Origin: Micrasema longulum | Taxonomy: Eukaryota; Arthropoda; Insecta; Trichoptera; Brachycentridae | NCBI GenBank assembly: GCA_022494885.1 | Contig: JAGVSM010002704.1 | Span: forward strand, 140,779 to 204,778 | DNA length: 64,000 nt | Direction: 5' to 3' | In this document: positions 1 to 10,679 of the stretch, piece after piece | Layout: each line of letters starts with the position of its first letter | Numbering within the stretch: the first letter of the stretch is position 1 | Made by a program: the position numbers and the translations under genes | The notes under the pieces: generated by a model | The model's input: only the letters and a program-made list of their open reading frames with translations | Databases searched by the model: none | What the model was told of the DNA's origin: nothing

Positions 1-119
1 ATACTTAAAAAAAAAAAACAACAATTTATATCATTTAGTCATTTGAATTTTAACAAAAAGGTTTCTTAAAAAAATTCTTTTAAAATTCTTTTAAAAAAAG
101 CCCTTTATTGTACCATTTT

Positions 120-450
120 TAATACAATTTACAAGTTTTAAGCAAATATATTATTTTCATACTTCGGCACACATACACACGCACCCTCTCCTTCATTCAT
201 TCCCACACGCACATGTATCCTCTCCCTCATTCATTCACGTATACACACATTCACATACACATGAATACAAACGTCACACAAATACAATTACTAAACTTCT
301 TTTCTTATATATTTTGTGTCATTATATTTACAGTGGATTTTTTTAATTGGCTTTAGTATTGTTAAGATTTTTCTAATTATTTTGTATTTGTAATAGCTGT
401 AAAAATCCCAAATAAAGTAAAATAAAATAAAATAAAAATAAAAAATTCTG
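120..450 (+). repeat. CA-rich imperfect tandem repeat and A-rich tail, probable retroelement 3' end
   Basis: Two imperfect units of about 40 bases (CACAC-rich followed by CCTCTCC and CATTCATTC) lie at 170-260. They lead into T-rich DNA and end in a run of AAAAT repeats near 415-450. This is the usual look of a LINE 3' untranslated region with its tail on the plus strand. A similar CA-rich stretch followed by an AAAAT-rich tail lies near 62200-62470. No coding sequence is recognisable. Confidence 0.35.
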
Positions 451-824
451 TGTTTGGGATGCATGTTTACTTGCGATGGGAAGACTGAGGAAGATACACT
501 TAAATCAACCTTGACAAATAAATGTTGGTCGCAGTATGCAAAATTAGTAGTTCCCAATGCAGTCTTGGTGCCGAACATTATCTATGAGAGCAAAGTGTAG
601 AACTGAAAAAACAAGGAAAAAAGTAGGCTTAATGCTTTTGAAATGCAATCTCATACTACAAATGTCGAGATCCGTGCATTGCGTGATGTTTGGCACTAAA
701 TATTTTAAGATGTTCTGTACTAACGAATTACAAAAGGCAATTATGCTAACGAACTATTGTTAACTTATTTTTAATACAATATATACCGACTTTTTTATAT
801 TTCCCATACTCTAATATTTTTTTT
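451..824. other. No recognisable feature
   Basis: AT-rich DNA with short chance open frames only. I recognise no protein motif, RNA fold or repeat here. Confidence 0.4.
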
Positions 825-827
825 TCT

Positions 828-1080
828 TATTATATCTGTGACTTTGGGTCTAAAAGGGCCAATGTCGTAAATCACAAGATTGAGGCAGTAACTTTCCAGC
901 TATTTTGTGAAGTTATTATAAATTGTTTGAAGTGTTCGTTCAGTAGAAAAACACTACCACATATATATGTATATATATTATTTTGAAATATAATTTTTTT
1001 AATGACATCAACCCCCTACAAAATGTTGGCAAGAAAAAATGAAATTCGTTGTAGGCTCTTTTAGAACCAAGACACATATA
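828..1080. repeat. Small element with imperfect terminal inverted repeats
   Basis: The left end (about 828-868) contains GTCTAAAAGGGCCAATGTCG. The right end (about 1040-1078) contains a diverged reverse complement around GGCTCTTTTAGAACC. The sequence TTAATGACATCAACCCCCTAC near 1000 recurs in diverged form at 16455-16480, next to another copy of the TTGGCCCTTTTAG motif. This suggests a dispersed MITE-like family of about 250 bases. The terminal repeats match only about 70% by eye. Confidence 0.4.
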
Positions 1081-1084
1081 TTTA

Positions 1085-1700
1085 GGTTTTTCCATTAATT
1101 TTTATTTTTTTATGATAAATTTACTTACTGTACTGTTATATTTTATATTTACAATGCCATATAATAAATCGATTAAAAAATGTATAAATAGTAAGGTTGC
1201 AGTACAATAAACAAATTGATTTATTTTTAATTGACAAAATCACATGTAAATAATACAACCGAAAATAAAAAAATCCCACTATAATAAAAATACCTAAACA
1301 AAAATAATGCAAATACAAAAAAAATGTGTGAATGAAATAGTTTTATTATGCATTTTAATATAAATGAATATGAAATATATTAATCAAAATAAATCGATGA
1401 ATTTTCAGGTTATCCTGTGTGGGAATTGTGGGACAAAGGATCTGGAATAATAATTCCCAGTACACCCATTGAGCCGAGTAAACCATGCTTGCAGTGAATG
1501 TATGTATTATAATCTGTATACAAGTATAATATTCTTATTGTATATGTATACACAATACCACCACCACTACATGAAGCTACAGCAATATATGAAGCTAGTA
1601 CTTAGTACGAACCATCGCCATGGCATCGATTATGCAGTTGTTTCTTGTATCTAAGAATCCTTTATCTTATACAACAACAACAACAAAGCATCACGCCATT
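1085..1700. other. No recognisable feature
   Basis: AT-rich sequence with short ACA and CCA runs near 1555-1690. Open frames here are short, overlap one another and carry no motif I recognise. Confidence 0.35.
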
Positions 1701-1709
1701 TCCCAGTTA

Positions 1710-2309
1710 GAGCATAGATACCGGTTTTCGATAATATCAAAAAACCGAAATATCAGAACAAGAACACGTAAAAACGGCGATATTGACTTCTCTGTTACTG
1801 GGATTTCGATATTAGATGACTTTTTTTATTATGTCTGTTTTTATTATGTCTGTTTTTTTAAGTTTGAAACTTCAAACGGGATACTTTATGATGCCATGCG
1901 CCATTTTGCTCATTCAACCAATCAGAAATCAGACTGCTGATTTCGTTAAACCATACTCCGTCAGTAGCGACAGTAACTTCCTAGTCATTTTAGTTAGTTA
2001 ACATTACTGCTACAAACCGCGCCCGCGAAAAACACGATAAATATTTTCATTATTTATATTTTATTTAATGCTTACAGACTTGCTTAAAAGTTCCTAATTT
2101 TTGTATTGTTAGTGTACTTATATGTTTTGTTGAATTTGTTAAAAACATGACATACTTATCCAGTATTTCTATCTTTTACAACGATATGAACCCCAATACG
2201 GGGAAGAAAAAAAATTATGTATTAAATATTTAGTCAAAGTATCGAAATATCCAATTTCTGATATTTGAAATTGTAATATCGAAAAAATACCGGTATTCGA
2301 AAAATGCTC
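1710..2309. mobile_element. Repeat element with terminal inverted repeats, copy 1
   Basis: The left end starts GAGCATAGATACCGGTTTTC. The right end finishes with the reverse complement pattern (CCGGTATTCGAAAAATGCTC). Both ends contain CCGGT next to TCGATA-like sequence. The inside is non-coding, with a short direct repeat TTATTATGTCTGTTTT near 1826-1856 and the marker CCGTCAGTAGCGACAGTA near 1959. A second copy lies at 2666-3480. I see no target duplication and cannot place the family; a non-autonomous DNA transposon is most likely. Confidence 0.5.
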
Positions 2310-2574
2310 CTATATTGTATGGTCAAATTGTGGTATAATTTTCATAACTTTCTTCCTTTCCTCTCTTTCCCCCAGCTGAAAAGCCTCAAAATTAGAATCT
2401 TAGCGGGTTATTCCTTTTAAAAAACTTAAAGAGCTAGATTACATCACGTCTTGCAGCTACAGAGCGTTGTAATAAAATTAGAATGCTGATTTTTTTTTTA
2501 AAGAAAAAAATGATATATTTGCGTTCTTACTTATTATTTACCAAAATATTTTGATTTTAAAAATGGGAATCAAG

Positions 2575-2662
2575 CTGGGGTAGAGTGGGGTTCGAACCTC
2601 AGATCTTTGATCCGTGAGTCCGCAACACTAGCCACGGGACCACAACCCGATTCAACCATTTC
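2575..2662 (-). repeat. tRNA-like segment, SINE head or tRNA pseudogene
   Basis: Read on the minus strand, the segment has a B-box-like GGTTCGAACCCC preceded at tRNA distance by an A-box-like GTGGCTAGTGTTGCGG. A full cloverleaf with a paired acceptor stem is not evident. A tRNA-derived SINE head or a decayed tRNA copy fits better than a working tRNA gene. Confidence 0.4.
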
Positions 2663-2665
2663 GTT

Positions 2666-3187
2666 CAATTGAACTCCGTCAGTAGCGACAGTAGCGACAG
2701 TAGCTTCCTAGTCGTTTTAGTTAGTTAACATTACTACTACAAGCCATGTCCGCCAAAATCACGCTGAATACTTTATTAATTTATATGTATTATATTGAAT
2801 GTTTACAGACTTGTTTAAAAGAGCCTAATTTTCGTATTGTTTGTTTGCTTATTTTGTGTTTTGTTTAAAACATGGCGTAGTGTGTTTTAAAAAACGTATG
2901 TGTTTGTTGGGTTAAAGATGTTACTGTCGCGTTAAAAATACATGTACTTACCTAAGCTTTAATGGAATTTGAAGACCTCAAAAATAAACAGTGAATTTTA
3001 ATAATTATCGTTTATTTACTTTGAAGCACTTTTATTTACAGTCCCATCTTTTACAATGAATTTTAATCTGAAATCTAAATACGGTAAAGTAGAAAAGATT
3101 CTGATATTTATGTATTTATTAAATATTTAGTAAAAATATAGGTAAAATATCGAAATGCCAGGTTCCCAATATTTGAAATTGTAAAAC
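2666..3187. mobile_element. Repeat element copy 2, main part
   Basis: This matches 1950-2275 of copy 1. It shares CCGTCAGTAGCGACAGTAG (the GCGACAGTA motif is duplicated here), CTTCCTAGTCGTTTTAGTTA, the TACAGACTTG block, and the end AATATTTGAAATTGTAA. The left TIR region is missing. The element breaks off at about 3187 where a LINE end is inserted, and resumes at 3450. Confidence 0.5.
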
Positions 3188-3449
3188 AATTCATAAAAAT
3201 AAGAAGATTACAATACTTGGGCCATGTCCACAGAATGAATGATAATCGTACCCCAAATAATATTCTTTATGCCATTTCAGAAGGTAGACGAAGCAGAGGC
3301 AGACCAAAATTAGGATGGCTGGATAGTGCGGAAAGTGGCATTACAATTATCCTGATGAACTGAAAAAGAGCCGCAAGGTGCAGGGAGGAATAGATAAAGA
3401 TTCTGGGGGAGGCCAGGGCCCACGACGGGCTGTAGCGCCACTGATGATG
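3188..3449 (+). pseudogene. Non-LTR retrotransposon C-terminal fragment inserted in repeat copy 2
   Basis: The plus-strand frame reads RRLQYLGHVHRMND, then a GRRSRGRPKLGWLDS block, then a decayed tail. Non-LTR reverse transcriptase ORFs often end with this pattern of LGH.RM followed by GRPK..W.D. It ends with a GATGATG tail and starts abruptly inside copy 2, as expected of a 5'-truncated LINE. Stops interrupt the frame after the GRPK block. Confidence 0.6.
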
Positions 3450-3482
3450 AATATCGAAAAAATACCAGTAGTAGGAAAAAAA
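3450..3482. mobile_element. Repeat element copy 2, remainder after the LINE insertion
   Basis: AATATCGAAAAAATACCAGT here is the direct continuation of copy 1 at 2275-2294 (AATATCGAAAAAATACCGGT). This shows that the LINE end at 3188-3449 interrupted the element. Confidence 0.5.
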
Positions 3483-3559
3483 TGGTTGCTTTATTCACAG
3501 TTAGCGTAGGTAGAGAAGAACTTTGACTTTTGCATGCAGACTTTGTTTCCGTTATATTC

Positions 3560-3965
3560 ATATAACTACTACCATCACGCCATTTCCAAGCAGGGGTAGG
3601 CAGAGAGGATGGATGACGGATGACAAACATTTCTAGCTCCTTCCAAATTCATACATATTGTCATACATGCCCTTCGGTTGTGTCTGCTTTTGACGTGACT
3701 AGACTTGAGATTTTTAATGTCCGATCATGCCACGTCTTTCTTGGTCGTACACGTCCTATGTTACCGTCCGTTCTTGCCATATATATCTGTTTTACCATTC
3801 TTTCGTAATCCATTAGTTCTGCATGACCAAACCATTTCAGTGACCCTTTCTTAATCAAATGCACCTATATCAGATTTGCACTTCTCGCCTGATTTCACCA
3901 TTCGTAGGCCTCATACATTGATTTCCTACACATTCGTATTAGCAACCGCATTTAAATGTAGAAAT
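3560..3965 (-). pseudogene. LINE reverse transcriptase C-terminal fragment, GGTAGGCAGAG family
   Basis: On the minus strand the frame contains IKKGSLKWFGHAELMDYERM and then RPRKTWHD, the C-terminal domain of a non-LTR element. Its end is marked by the nucleotide signature CATCACGCCATTTCC...GGGGTAGGCAGAGAG. The same segment occurs at 10680-11290 and 44686-45180 (minus) and 32225-32470 (plus). Stops and frame changes show it is dead. Confidence 0.7.
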
Positions 3966-4208
3966 AATGCTCAAAGGTTTTCTCGCAGTAAAGCAACAAA
4001 AACATCATGTTACAATTTTCATTAAAAGGTATATAATAAAATTTAATCAACAATGGTGTGCTTAAGATTACCAATAAGGAGAAAAACAGTATCAAAACTC
4101 ACTAAAGGAGGGTTTAAAAGTTGTTTCAAAGTTTGTGCCCTGGAGAAGTAAAAGAAACATGAGGAATTAAATTAATCGAATTTCAAAATGGGTTCTTGAA
4201 AAATGTAA

Positions 4209-4620
4209 ATGAACAAATGCCATGGCTCAAAATTAAATAGCGGAGAGAATGTCACTCCCTCTCACTTCTGTTCACTGTACATCAGAGCCCTAACGCTTCT
4301 ATTAACTAACCGTCGTGAAAAATTTCAACGCTTATCAGTTAGTGGTTTACCTTGTTGTTCTTATTCTCAAAGCACACTTTTAATTCTCATCCACGATTCC
4401 TCTAACTCGTATAGAATCAATGCGGCTCGACTGTGGAATCATCTCCCGTCCACTATAAAAAATGTCTCTTCAGTAAATCACGTCTGATGAAATACACATT
4501 TTTTCTTCCTTAATCTATCCTCCATCCCTCATTAATGCTTTTTCCCATTGACTACTATTAAGTATTTATTTAAGGTAATTTATATACAAATATTGTTATT
4601 TCTTTTTTGTATATTTTTAT
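4209..4620 (+). pseudogene. LINE C-terminal tail, Jockey/CR1-like
   Basis: The frame at 4209-4487 ends with YRINAARLWNHLPSTIKNV. This resembles the extreme C-terminus of Jockey/CR1-like reverse transcriptase proteins (AARLWN.LP..I+...). The following T-rich 130 bases may be its 3' untranslated region. No polymerase motif is left. Confidence 0.5.
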
Positions 4621-4629
4621 TTTTTTAAC

Positions 4630-5325
4630 GACTAACTGAAATTGAACATGTTAAATACTTAGTACTAACAATAGACAAACAATTGACATGGACAATTCAT
4701 ATCAACTATTTAATTAGCAAAGTGGCGACTTTATCGAGTCTATTTTTTAAAATCAAAAACTTTGTTCCAATAAAGGAAAAATAATGTATGAGCCGTATGA
4801 GCCTATGTAAAAACTAAAATATGTTATATGCAACTACTATGGGGAACAGGAAATCAAAATGACATAAACAGACTACAAAGACAGCAAAATAAAATATTAA
4901 GTTAGTATATGACCTTCCCTATCTAACAGCAACTAAAGAACTTTTTGAACAAACTAAACAATTAAATGTAACTAAACTCTTTAAACTAGAATCTTTAAAA
5001 TTTATTCATAAATTAGCCACTGATGTAATTGTAGACGGAGAATTAAAACTCGAAAAAAACTGTAGTAAATATGAACACAATAGAGAATATCAGAAAATAT
5101 CATATACAATCTTTTAAAACGAGAAAAGGACAATCGAGACTAATAAACCATGGACTGAAATTATACAATAAACTACCAGACAAAACTAAACAAAAGACTC
5201 AGACAACCTTTAGAAAAGATGTTAAAAATATTATTATTAACAGTAGAACGTGAATTTTAAAAGTGAAAATATTTTGTTAAATGTATGAAACCCGTAAGGG
5301 TTTATCAATGAAATTTAAATAAATA
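4630..5325 (+). pseudogene. LINE reverse transcriptase 3' end, copy 1 of a family also at 50640
   Basis: Reading through frame changes, this gives HVKYLVLTIDKQLTWTIHI (the region after the polymerase palm, usually KYLG..IDK.L.W..HI), then ESLKFIHKLAT. An intact short frame at 5071-5253 ends GLKLYNKLPDKTKQ. The 3' end reads CCGTAAGGGTTTAT followed by AAATAAATAAA. The copy at 50640-51005 shares the coding tail and the CCGTAAGGGTTTAT end, so the true 3' terminus is well fixed. The 5' part, with the catalytic YADD box, is absent. Confidence 0.7.
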
Positions 5326-5574
5326 AAAAAAGTATTTTTATGTTTGTAAATCAAAACTGCATTTTTTCAAAAAATACACATATTTGTTTATCTTTTGAAA
5401 ACGCTTTGTAACTTAAATAGTATATGCACCTATATTTTTTGGTTGATTGGAAGAAATTTCCATTTGGTAATAAGCCCGCCAATGTACAATTAAAATTATT
5501 TATAAAAAGTTAAAAAATAATTAATTAAATACTTATATTATTATGTATTTTATTTACACCACAACAGGCCAGAT

Positions 5575-5690
5575 TACCACAGAACTCCCGGACATGAGAA
5601 AAATTACATTGCATTTTCTTGTGTTCTCATCGGGAATCGAACCGGGAACCTTTCATGCGTGAGTAGTGTTTTAACCAATACCTAATATTG
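5575..5690 (-). repeat. tRNA-like segment
   Basis: On the minus strand, a B-box-like GGTTCGATTCCCG near 5630 is preceded by TTGGTTAAAACACTACTCACGC, a weak A-box. This is probably a SINE head or tRNA pseudogene. A neat cloverleaf cannot be drawn. Confidence 0.35.
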
Positions 5691-5691
5691 A

Positions 5692-6030
5692 GTTTTGAAA
5701 ATAAGTGCCTTAGAAAAATACTGGGTGTACGGTGATATGATTTCGTAAGGAATGTATAAATAATGCACGGACGCAGCAACCCCTGGTGTCAATCGTCATC
5801 AAGCAGAAGCAATACGTTTGGCTGGCTATGTATTGCCTCTTAAGAGCTTTAACCACGCTCGCCTATTTTACAAGCTATTGGGGTCTCGCGATCCTGAACG
5901 TTTACGGCTACCTGACCTGACTTGGGGGATACACGGGAGTTGGTGAAAGACAGAGAGGCCTGAAGAGATTCCATAGATACAATATACACCACCTAGGAAA
6001 CGGAAATGGATTGAAGGATTAAGTTTGTAA
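5692..6030 (+). pseudogene. LINE C-terminal domain fragment
   Basis: The plus strand reads FENKCLRKILGVR near 5692-5735, the usual sequence after the polymerase (ENRCLRRILGVRW). It then gives LLRALTTLAYFT near 5840, which matches the fragment at 7640-8205 on the other strand. Several stops are present. The element is decayed and lacks its reverse transcriptase core. Confidence 0.55.
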
Positions 6031-6682
6031 AAAAGAAACTTTTGTGGTAATGTAATGAATTATACAATGGTCCAAGGTTTAATCCGTTTTCAACCATTTG
6101 TTTATTTTAGTATATTGTCATAATACTTCGATACATTTAATAATAATAAAAATATTATTATGTTAGTAAATATAAGGGGATGGATTCGTAACATTACACC
6201 CTCGCGGATCACCGAACTGCAATTCCTCAACATGGTCTTTATTCATCTTCACCAAACATATATTGTGATACCCTTTTTTAAATTTAACGTTTAAATGAAA
6301 GTTTAATCTAATGGAAGGGAGAGTTTTCGAATTATTATTTTTAATTTGCCAAACAAGTTTAATGTTTGGGAACAAAATCTTCCGGGTTTTACCAATTAAC
6401 GAATTTACCTGTCTTATAAATTAATCAGTGTAAAAAATTGTTATGAAAAATCAGTTTTCATGGAATATCTTGATATTTTGTTTCGTATATGTCATATGTG
6501 TCTTGTTAAATAATTATTATACAATAGCCTAAACAAAATAGGTAGTCCAGATAATGTCTGTGTCTTAGTGGATGTACGTTTCTGAGTGTGAAAGAGAACC
6601 AGAAACCTGGACAATTGTTTTCGAAGCGATCGCTCCTTTCATGTGAAAATCCTGAAAAAGAAAATTGAGTCTTGAAAAGTCC

Positions 6683-6755
6683 GCCTCGTATTGTAACAGT
6701 CGATACATCCGCTTATCGTGCTTAAAGTCCCGGGTTCGATTCATCTAAGGGTCAA
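6683..6755 (+). repeat. tRNA-like segment
   Basis: CGCCTCGTATTGTAACAGTCGATA followed at tRNA spacing by CCCGGGTTCGATTCATC gives an A-box-like and a good B-box-like motif. The GCCTCGT start resembles the SINE family at 18541 and 38282. It is likely a SINE head. Confidence 0.4.
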
Positions 6756-6808
6756 AACGAAATAAAAAAAATAGAACTAGCAACATGTGTACCTGTATAC
6801 GTCATTAA

Positions 6809-7102
6809 TATCGACGAAAACAGGTAAACGGTGCATTTGAATCTGCCCCAGGATTTTGTCCAAAATGTGGATCAGTATTGCCTTTATTGAAAGATAGAGG
6901 TGGTGTCGATTGCTACAATTGCAGAGAAAATTATGGTCCAGAAGTATTTGACGACATGAAGGTAAAATATACAATACATTTCAATGCCTCCCAAAAAGAT
7001 AAAAAAAGATTAGTCTTCAATGGGAAAAGGTATAATAAGATATGGAAGGAAGAGGAAGAAGGAAAGGAAGAGAAAGGAGATGTTTCTTCAGGCATGATTT
7101 AA
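6809..7102 (+). pseudogene. Polr1H: RPA12-like (RNA polymerase I subunit) N-terminal zinc ribbon, fragment or retrocopy
   Basis: An open frame of 97 codons between stops contains GFCPKCGSVLPLL, then GGVDCYNC, then GPEVFDDMKVKYTIHFNAS. Two CxxC pairs about 20 residues apart, with the CGS.LPL motif, are typical of the first zinc ribbon of RPA12, a small subunit of RNA polymerase I that acts in the nucleolus and supports RNA cleavage. The second, TFIIS-like zinc ribbon at the C-terminus of the family is missing. The frame instead runs into a Lys/Glu-rich stretch and stops at 7100-7102. No ATG precedes the zinc ribbon in frame. It could be one exon of a host gene: AAG|GTAAAA near 6961 could be a donor, but coding similarity seems to continue past it. 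It could equally be a truncated gene copy. I favour a gene fragment. The surrounding DNA is all repeats. Confidence 0.55.
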
Positions 7103-7639
7103 ACACAGCAACTGTAAAAACATCGTTGATAGTGGATGGGGTATGATTCCGCAGTCGAGTGCACACTATGGACACTATACAAGTTAGAGAAGAAAGAGAA
7201 GTTGTGGGTGGGCATTAAGAGGGTGCTTTGAGAAAAAGAACTCTTTCCAGTATGTATCGAAAGAATATGTTATCGTTGACGTTAACCTACAAGATGAAGT
7301 GGTTTTGGCATTGAATATATTATCAGACAGCAGCACTAGATGGTCGCTGTTGGGACGAGCCATGCCCGGAGTCAGTGCGTGATCATCATACTCATAGATG
7401 AAATATAACGAATGAATTTGATAGCTATAAACATGCCATTTACAAGTACTTTTATGGAAGGAAATTAGGTTTTTGACAATATTTTTTCTTCCGTAGTCAA
7501 CTTTTTTGCCCATCCTTTTTTTAAAAATTAAATTTGATTGAGTGTGTATTTTGCTATTTTAAAAAAAATAAAAAATTCAGTCCAATTGGGCGGGTAGTAC
7601 ATTACACAACCAGCCAATCAACCAGTACCAACAAAATAT

Positions 7640-8205
7640 AAATCAATCATCATTCCATGTCCGCTTCCTGGCTGGATAATATGGTATCCACAAAGAATCT
7701 CCATGCAACTCCTTTGGGTCCTCCCAATTCAGGTTCTTGTCCCAAAGTTTTGACATAAGCTGCCGGCGAACCGCCGGCAGTGGACGCCCAGGACGTCGAG
7801 AACCTGTTGCCTTGTAAAGTAGGCAAGCGTGGTTAAGGCTCTCAGGAGGCATCCGCAGTATATGGCCTAGTCAACCGTATAGCTTCAGATTAAAGACAGT
7901 TGTCACCGGAGTTTGCTGCGCCCGTTCTCTTATCACCTCATTCCTCACAAAGTTAAACCACCGCACTCCCAAAATTCTTCGGAGACACCTATTCTCAAAA
8001 CTCAGAATTCTGCTATTTTAGGCCCTAGTGAGGTGCCACGATTCGCATTCGTAGAGGAGAATAAGACCTCTAGACAGCCTTCATACTGTTGAATGTAGCG
8101 CTTGCTACTCCTAACCGCACACCCAGTACTTTTTCAAAGCTGCCATTTTCTGTAACATATACTCCCAGGTATTTGAAACTCTCGACCCTTTTTATGATTT
8201 GGTTT
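7640..8205 (-). pseudogene. LINE reverse transcriptase C-terminal region
   Basis: Read on the minus strand with some frame changes: YLGVYVTENGSFEKV near 8165-8130, then ENRCLRRILGVRWFNFV, then an open frame 7852-7643 with PPESLNHACLLY, GSRRPGRPLPAVRRQL and NLNWED. This order (post-palm YLGV, CLRRILG, LGH..RMP, RRPGRP) is the standard C-terminal half of an insect LINE protein. Stops disrupt it and the RT catalytic core is absent. Confidence 0.7.
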
Positions 8206-8214
8206 GACAGTCAG

Positions 8215-8999
8215 GGGATTTTGAGCATCAAGGCATGAAGTAACAAAAAAGTAAGAAAAAAACTATCGGGAGTCTTTCTTAATTCTGACCTTTCTCTTGA
8301 CGCTTAAATGAGTAGAACGATTAGTTCATGCTCCTATCAGCTGACACAAATTAAATAAATACGCGAAAATTTGCCAGTTGATGCCCCCCTTCAATTGATA
8401 AATGCGTTTGTAGTATCTAGAGTCGATTATTGTAATGATATCTACAGTCCGTGTTAAATGCCGCAGCGAGACTTATTTTCGAAATCTCTAAGTCCACTAC
8501 TTCGGGAATAACACTGGCTACGTTATCCACAGAGGGTGGAATACAAACTCTGTTGGCTTATGTATAAGTCACTGCACGACTCTTCTCCAGAATATCAAAG
8601 GGAACTCTGCATTCCAGATGAACTAGCTGACAGACGTCTTACGCTTAGATAAGCTACATCTACTTCGAAAGGAAAAGTTATTATACCTCTACGCAAACTG
8701 CGCACTAAATTCGGTGAACGCGCATTTGCAGTCGCAGGCCCTACGGCATGGAATGCTCTCCCAGCAGAGGAGCGAGGTTGTGAGAGTGAAGTGAAATTTT
8801 GGAAAAAACTTAAATCCCACTTGTTCTTTCAATTATTTAAATAAATCCGTAGCATGTGATAACAAAATAATTTTATTTTCCAAAATTGCAAATTAAAAAG
8901 TTTCAATAAAATTTATTTATCAATAGAATCACTTTGTAAAGCGCCCTTGAGGTATTCTATTATGGAAATGACGCTATATGGTTATCCATAATAATAATG
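8215..8999 (+). pseudogene. CR1/L2-like LINE 3' portion with complete tail
   Basis: Decayed frames read VFLNSDLSLDA, NAFVVSRVDYCNDIYS, NAAARLIF and LSTEGGIQTLL. A clean frame near 8700-8840 has FGERAFAVAGPTAWNALPAE followed by FWKKLKSHLF. CR1 and L2 ORF2 proteins end in this way. The 3' end is a short hairpin region (AAGCGCCCTTGAGGT, near 8939) with a TAATAATAATG tail. The same tail occurs inverted at 33580 and 52812. Catalytic motifs are absent. Confidence 0.7.
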
Positions 9000-9560
9000 A
9001 AGAAATTTGTATACTCGTACAAGAAACTCAACAGACGGAACAAAAACACGGACAATAAACTAAAGGTATATTAAAAGTACAGTGGGTAAATTAAAAGATC
9101 TGCAATAAGACATTGAACTTAGCCATGCCGATCGTTCTACATGCCACACTATGTTAGTGGCGTAGAAATCTACGGAAAACCGGAAGATCTATCCTGAAAA
9201 ATTCCAAGTTGTACGACGAATCTACACATTGTATACATTGGGGCATAAAAACTCAAGTTGCACTCAGAAGACTCGATAAATATATGGCGAATTTGGTAAC
9301 ACGGTTCGAAACATAAAAAAGTTATTGATTACATTAAAAAGGCTACATTAGTTTTAGCATTACGTATTTGGAAAATGCATATAAAGTCTAGAATCCTTTG
9401 AAATCCAAGCAATGAACTTTTCTTAGAAAATGGTGCTGAACAGACTCTTTATCTCGTATGTCAATTTTTAAAATCTTAAAATTAGTATATGGAATAATGT
9501 ATAAAACAACTGTGTAATACGAGTATGTATATATGTATTGTTATTTTATTATTTCATAGT
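9000..9560. other. No recognised feature
   Basis: I recognise no protein motif here. Because the stretch runs into an (AAAT)n tail at 9640-9662, it may be the decayed body of a retroelement. Confidence 0.3.
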
Positions 9561-9665
9561 TTTGTAATAGAACGAACACTGTTAAGTTAAATGTATTTAT
9601 GGTTATGTTTATATTTATAAAAGCATTTTTGCCATGTACACACTAATAAATAAATAAATAAATAT
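9561..9665 (+). repeat. Probable retroelement 3' tail
   Basis: AT-rich sequence ends in a clean run of AATA repeats at about 9644-9664, followed by unrelated DNA. Plus-strand LINE families in this window end the same way. Confidence 0.35.
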
Positions 9666-10059
9666 GAGTCCCATAGAATGGAGACCAAATTGAAGAAGCG
9701 GAACGAACTAGTGAGCAGTAGTGTTTTGATGGTATTAAATATTCTTGAAGTTCGTCGTCTTTCTATTGGTAGGACTAAGACATAGGAGAGATTTCTTTTC
9801 AATATTATCAATGTGTTCACGATAGGACATTTCTCACTATCTGACGTAGTACCAAGAACATTTATTGAAGAGATTAGTGACATCGTGCATTTTCAATAGT
9901 TCGACATCATTGTTTCTTTGAATACCTTCTAATCTTTAGTATTATAAAACGCGTTATTTGCGTTTACATAATTGGCAGTTTCTAGTGCTGTGATTTAGTA
10001 TGCAAATGTTGATTTTGATTAAAATAATGTTGTACCGTGCAGCATCTATTGGAAAAAAC

Positions 10060-10190
10060 GTGGTAAACGATTTAAATAAAATTATAAATTAAATGATCAA
10101 TAAAACTTAGTTTCACTTTTATTTAATTTTGACCAACGAGCGCTTTCGCCTGAGAAGGTATCTTCAGGACTGGTAAATGTAAGACGTTTT
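10060..10190 (-). mobile_element. Penelope-like retroelement terminal fragment
   Basis: The minus strand reads CCTGAAGATACC, TTCTCAGG, GGCGAAAGCGCTCGTTGG and then an AT-rich stretch with AATAAAAGTGAAAC. A CCTGAAGA...CGAAAGCG(CTCGTT) block near the end of the element is a common mark of Penelope-like elements and related ribozyme-carrying repeats in animals. No reverse transcriptase or GIY-YIG part is present. The family call is from memory of the motif. Confidence 0.4.
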
Positions 10191-10679
10191 ATTAATAATT
10201 TTATTTATAATGTTACCTAAATCATTGACTATGGAGTTTTATCAAGAAATATCTACAAAAAACATCAATATAAATTAAAAACTTGGTGTTTTTATTTAAT
10301 ATTCATTTAACATTAAATTATTTTGTGTAAAATTTTATCGTTAATTTTCTCAAGAGAATATTAATTGGGTATTATTTATAGATATTAATTATAACGTTGT
10401 TGTAAACTGTTGATGACCTTACGCGAACTTTGTTATTGATTAGATACGTAGGTGAAACAAACAATTTTGCAACCTGTCATTTAATTTGATGGATTTATTT
10501 TAATTCAAAATAAATAATATTAATTCCATAATACAGACTCAACATAGTGGCATTAATGGAGCCAATAAGCTTGGGAAAGCAATTATATAAATTGAAATTA
10601 TAAGAACCAATACCGTGCCCATTTTATAGTTTATCAGGGTTGCCACAAATTTAGTAAGGAATTTCATGGTATTGCAATT

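Noticed and set aside
291..578. 95-codon minus-strand open frame
   Set aside because: Low-complexity Phe/Tyr/Ile-rich translation of an AT-rich tail region; no motif, and it overlaps A-rich repeat sequence.
1469..2001. Plus-strand open frames of 61-106 codons
   Set aside because: They overlap one another and the TIR repeat at 1710-2309; composition is that of random AT-rich DNA.
7184..7513. 109-codon minus-strand frame
   Set aside because: No recognisable domain, no codon-like composition, no neighbour supporting it.
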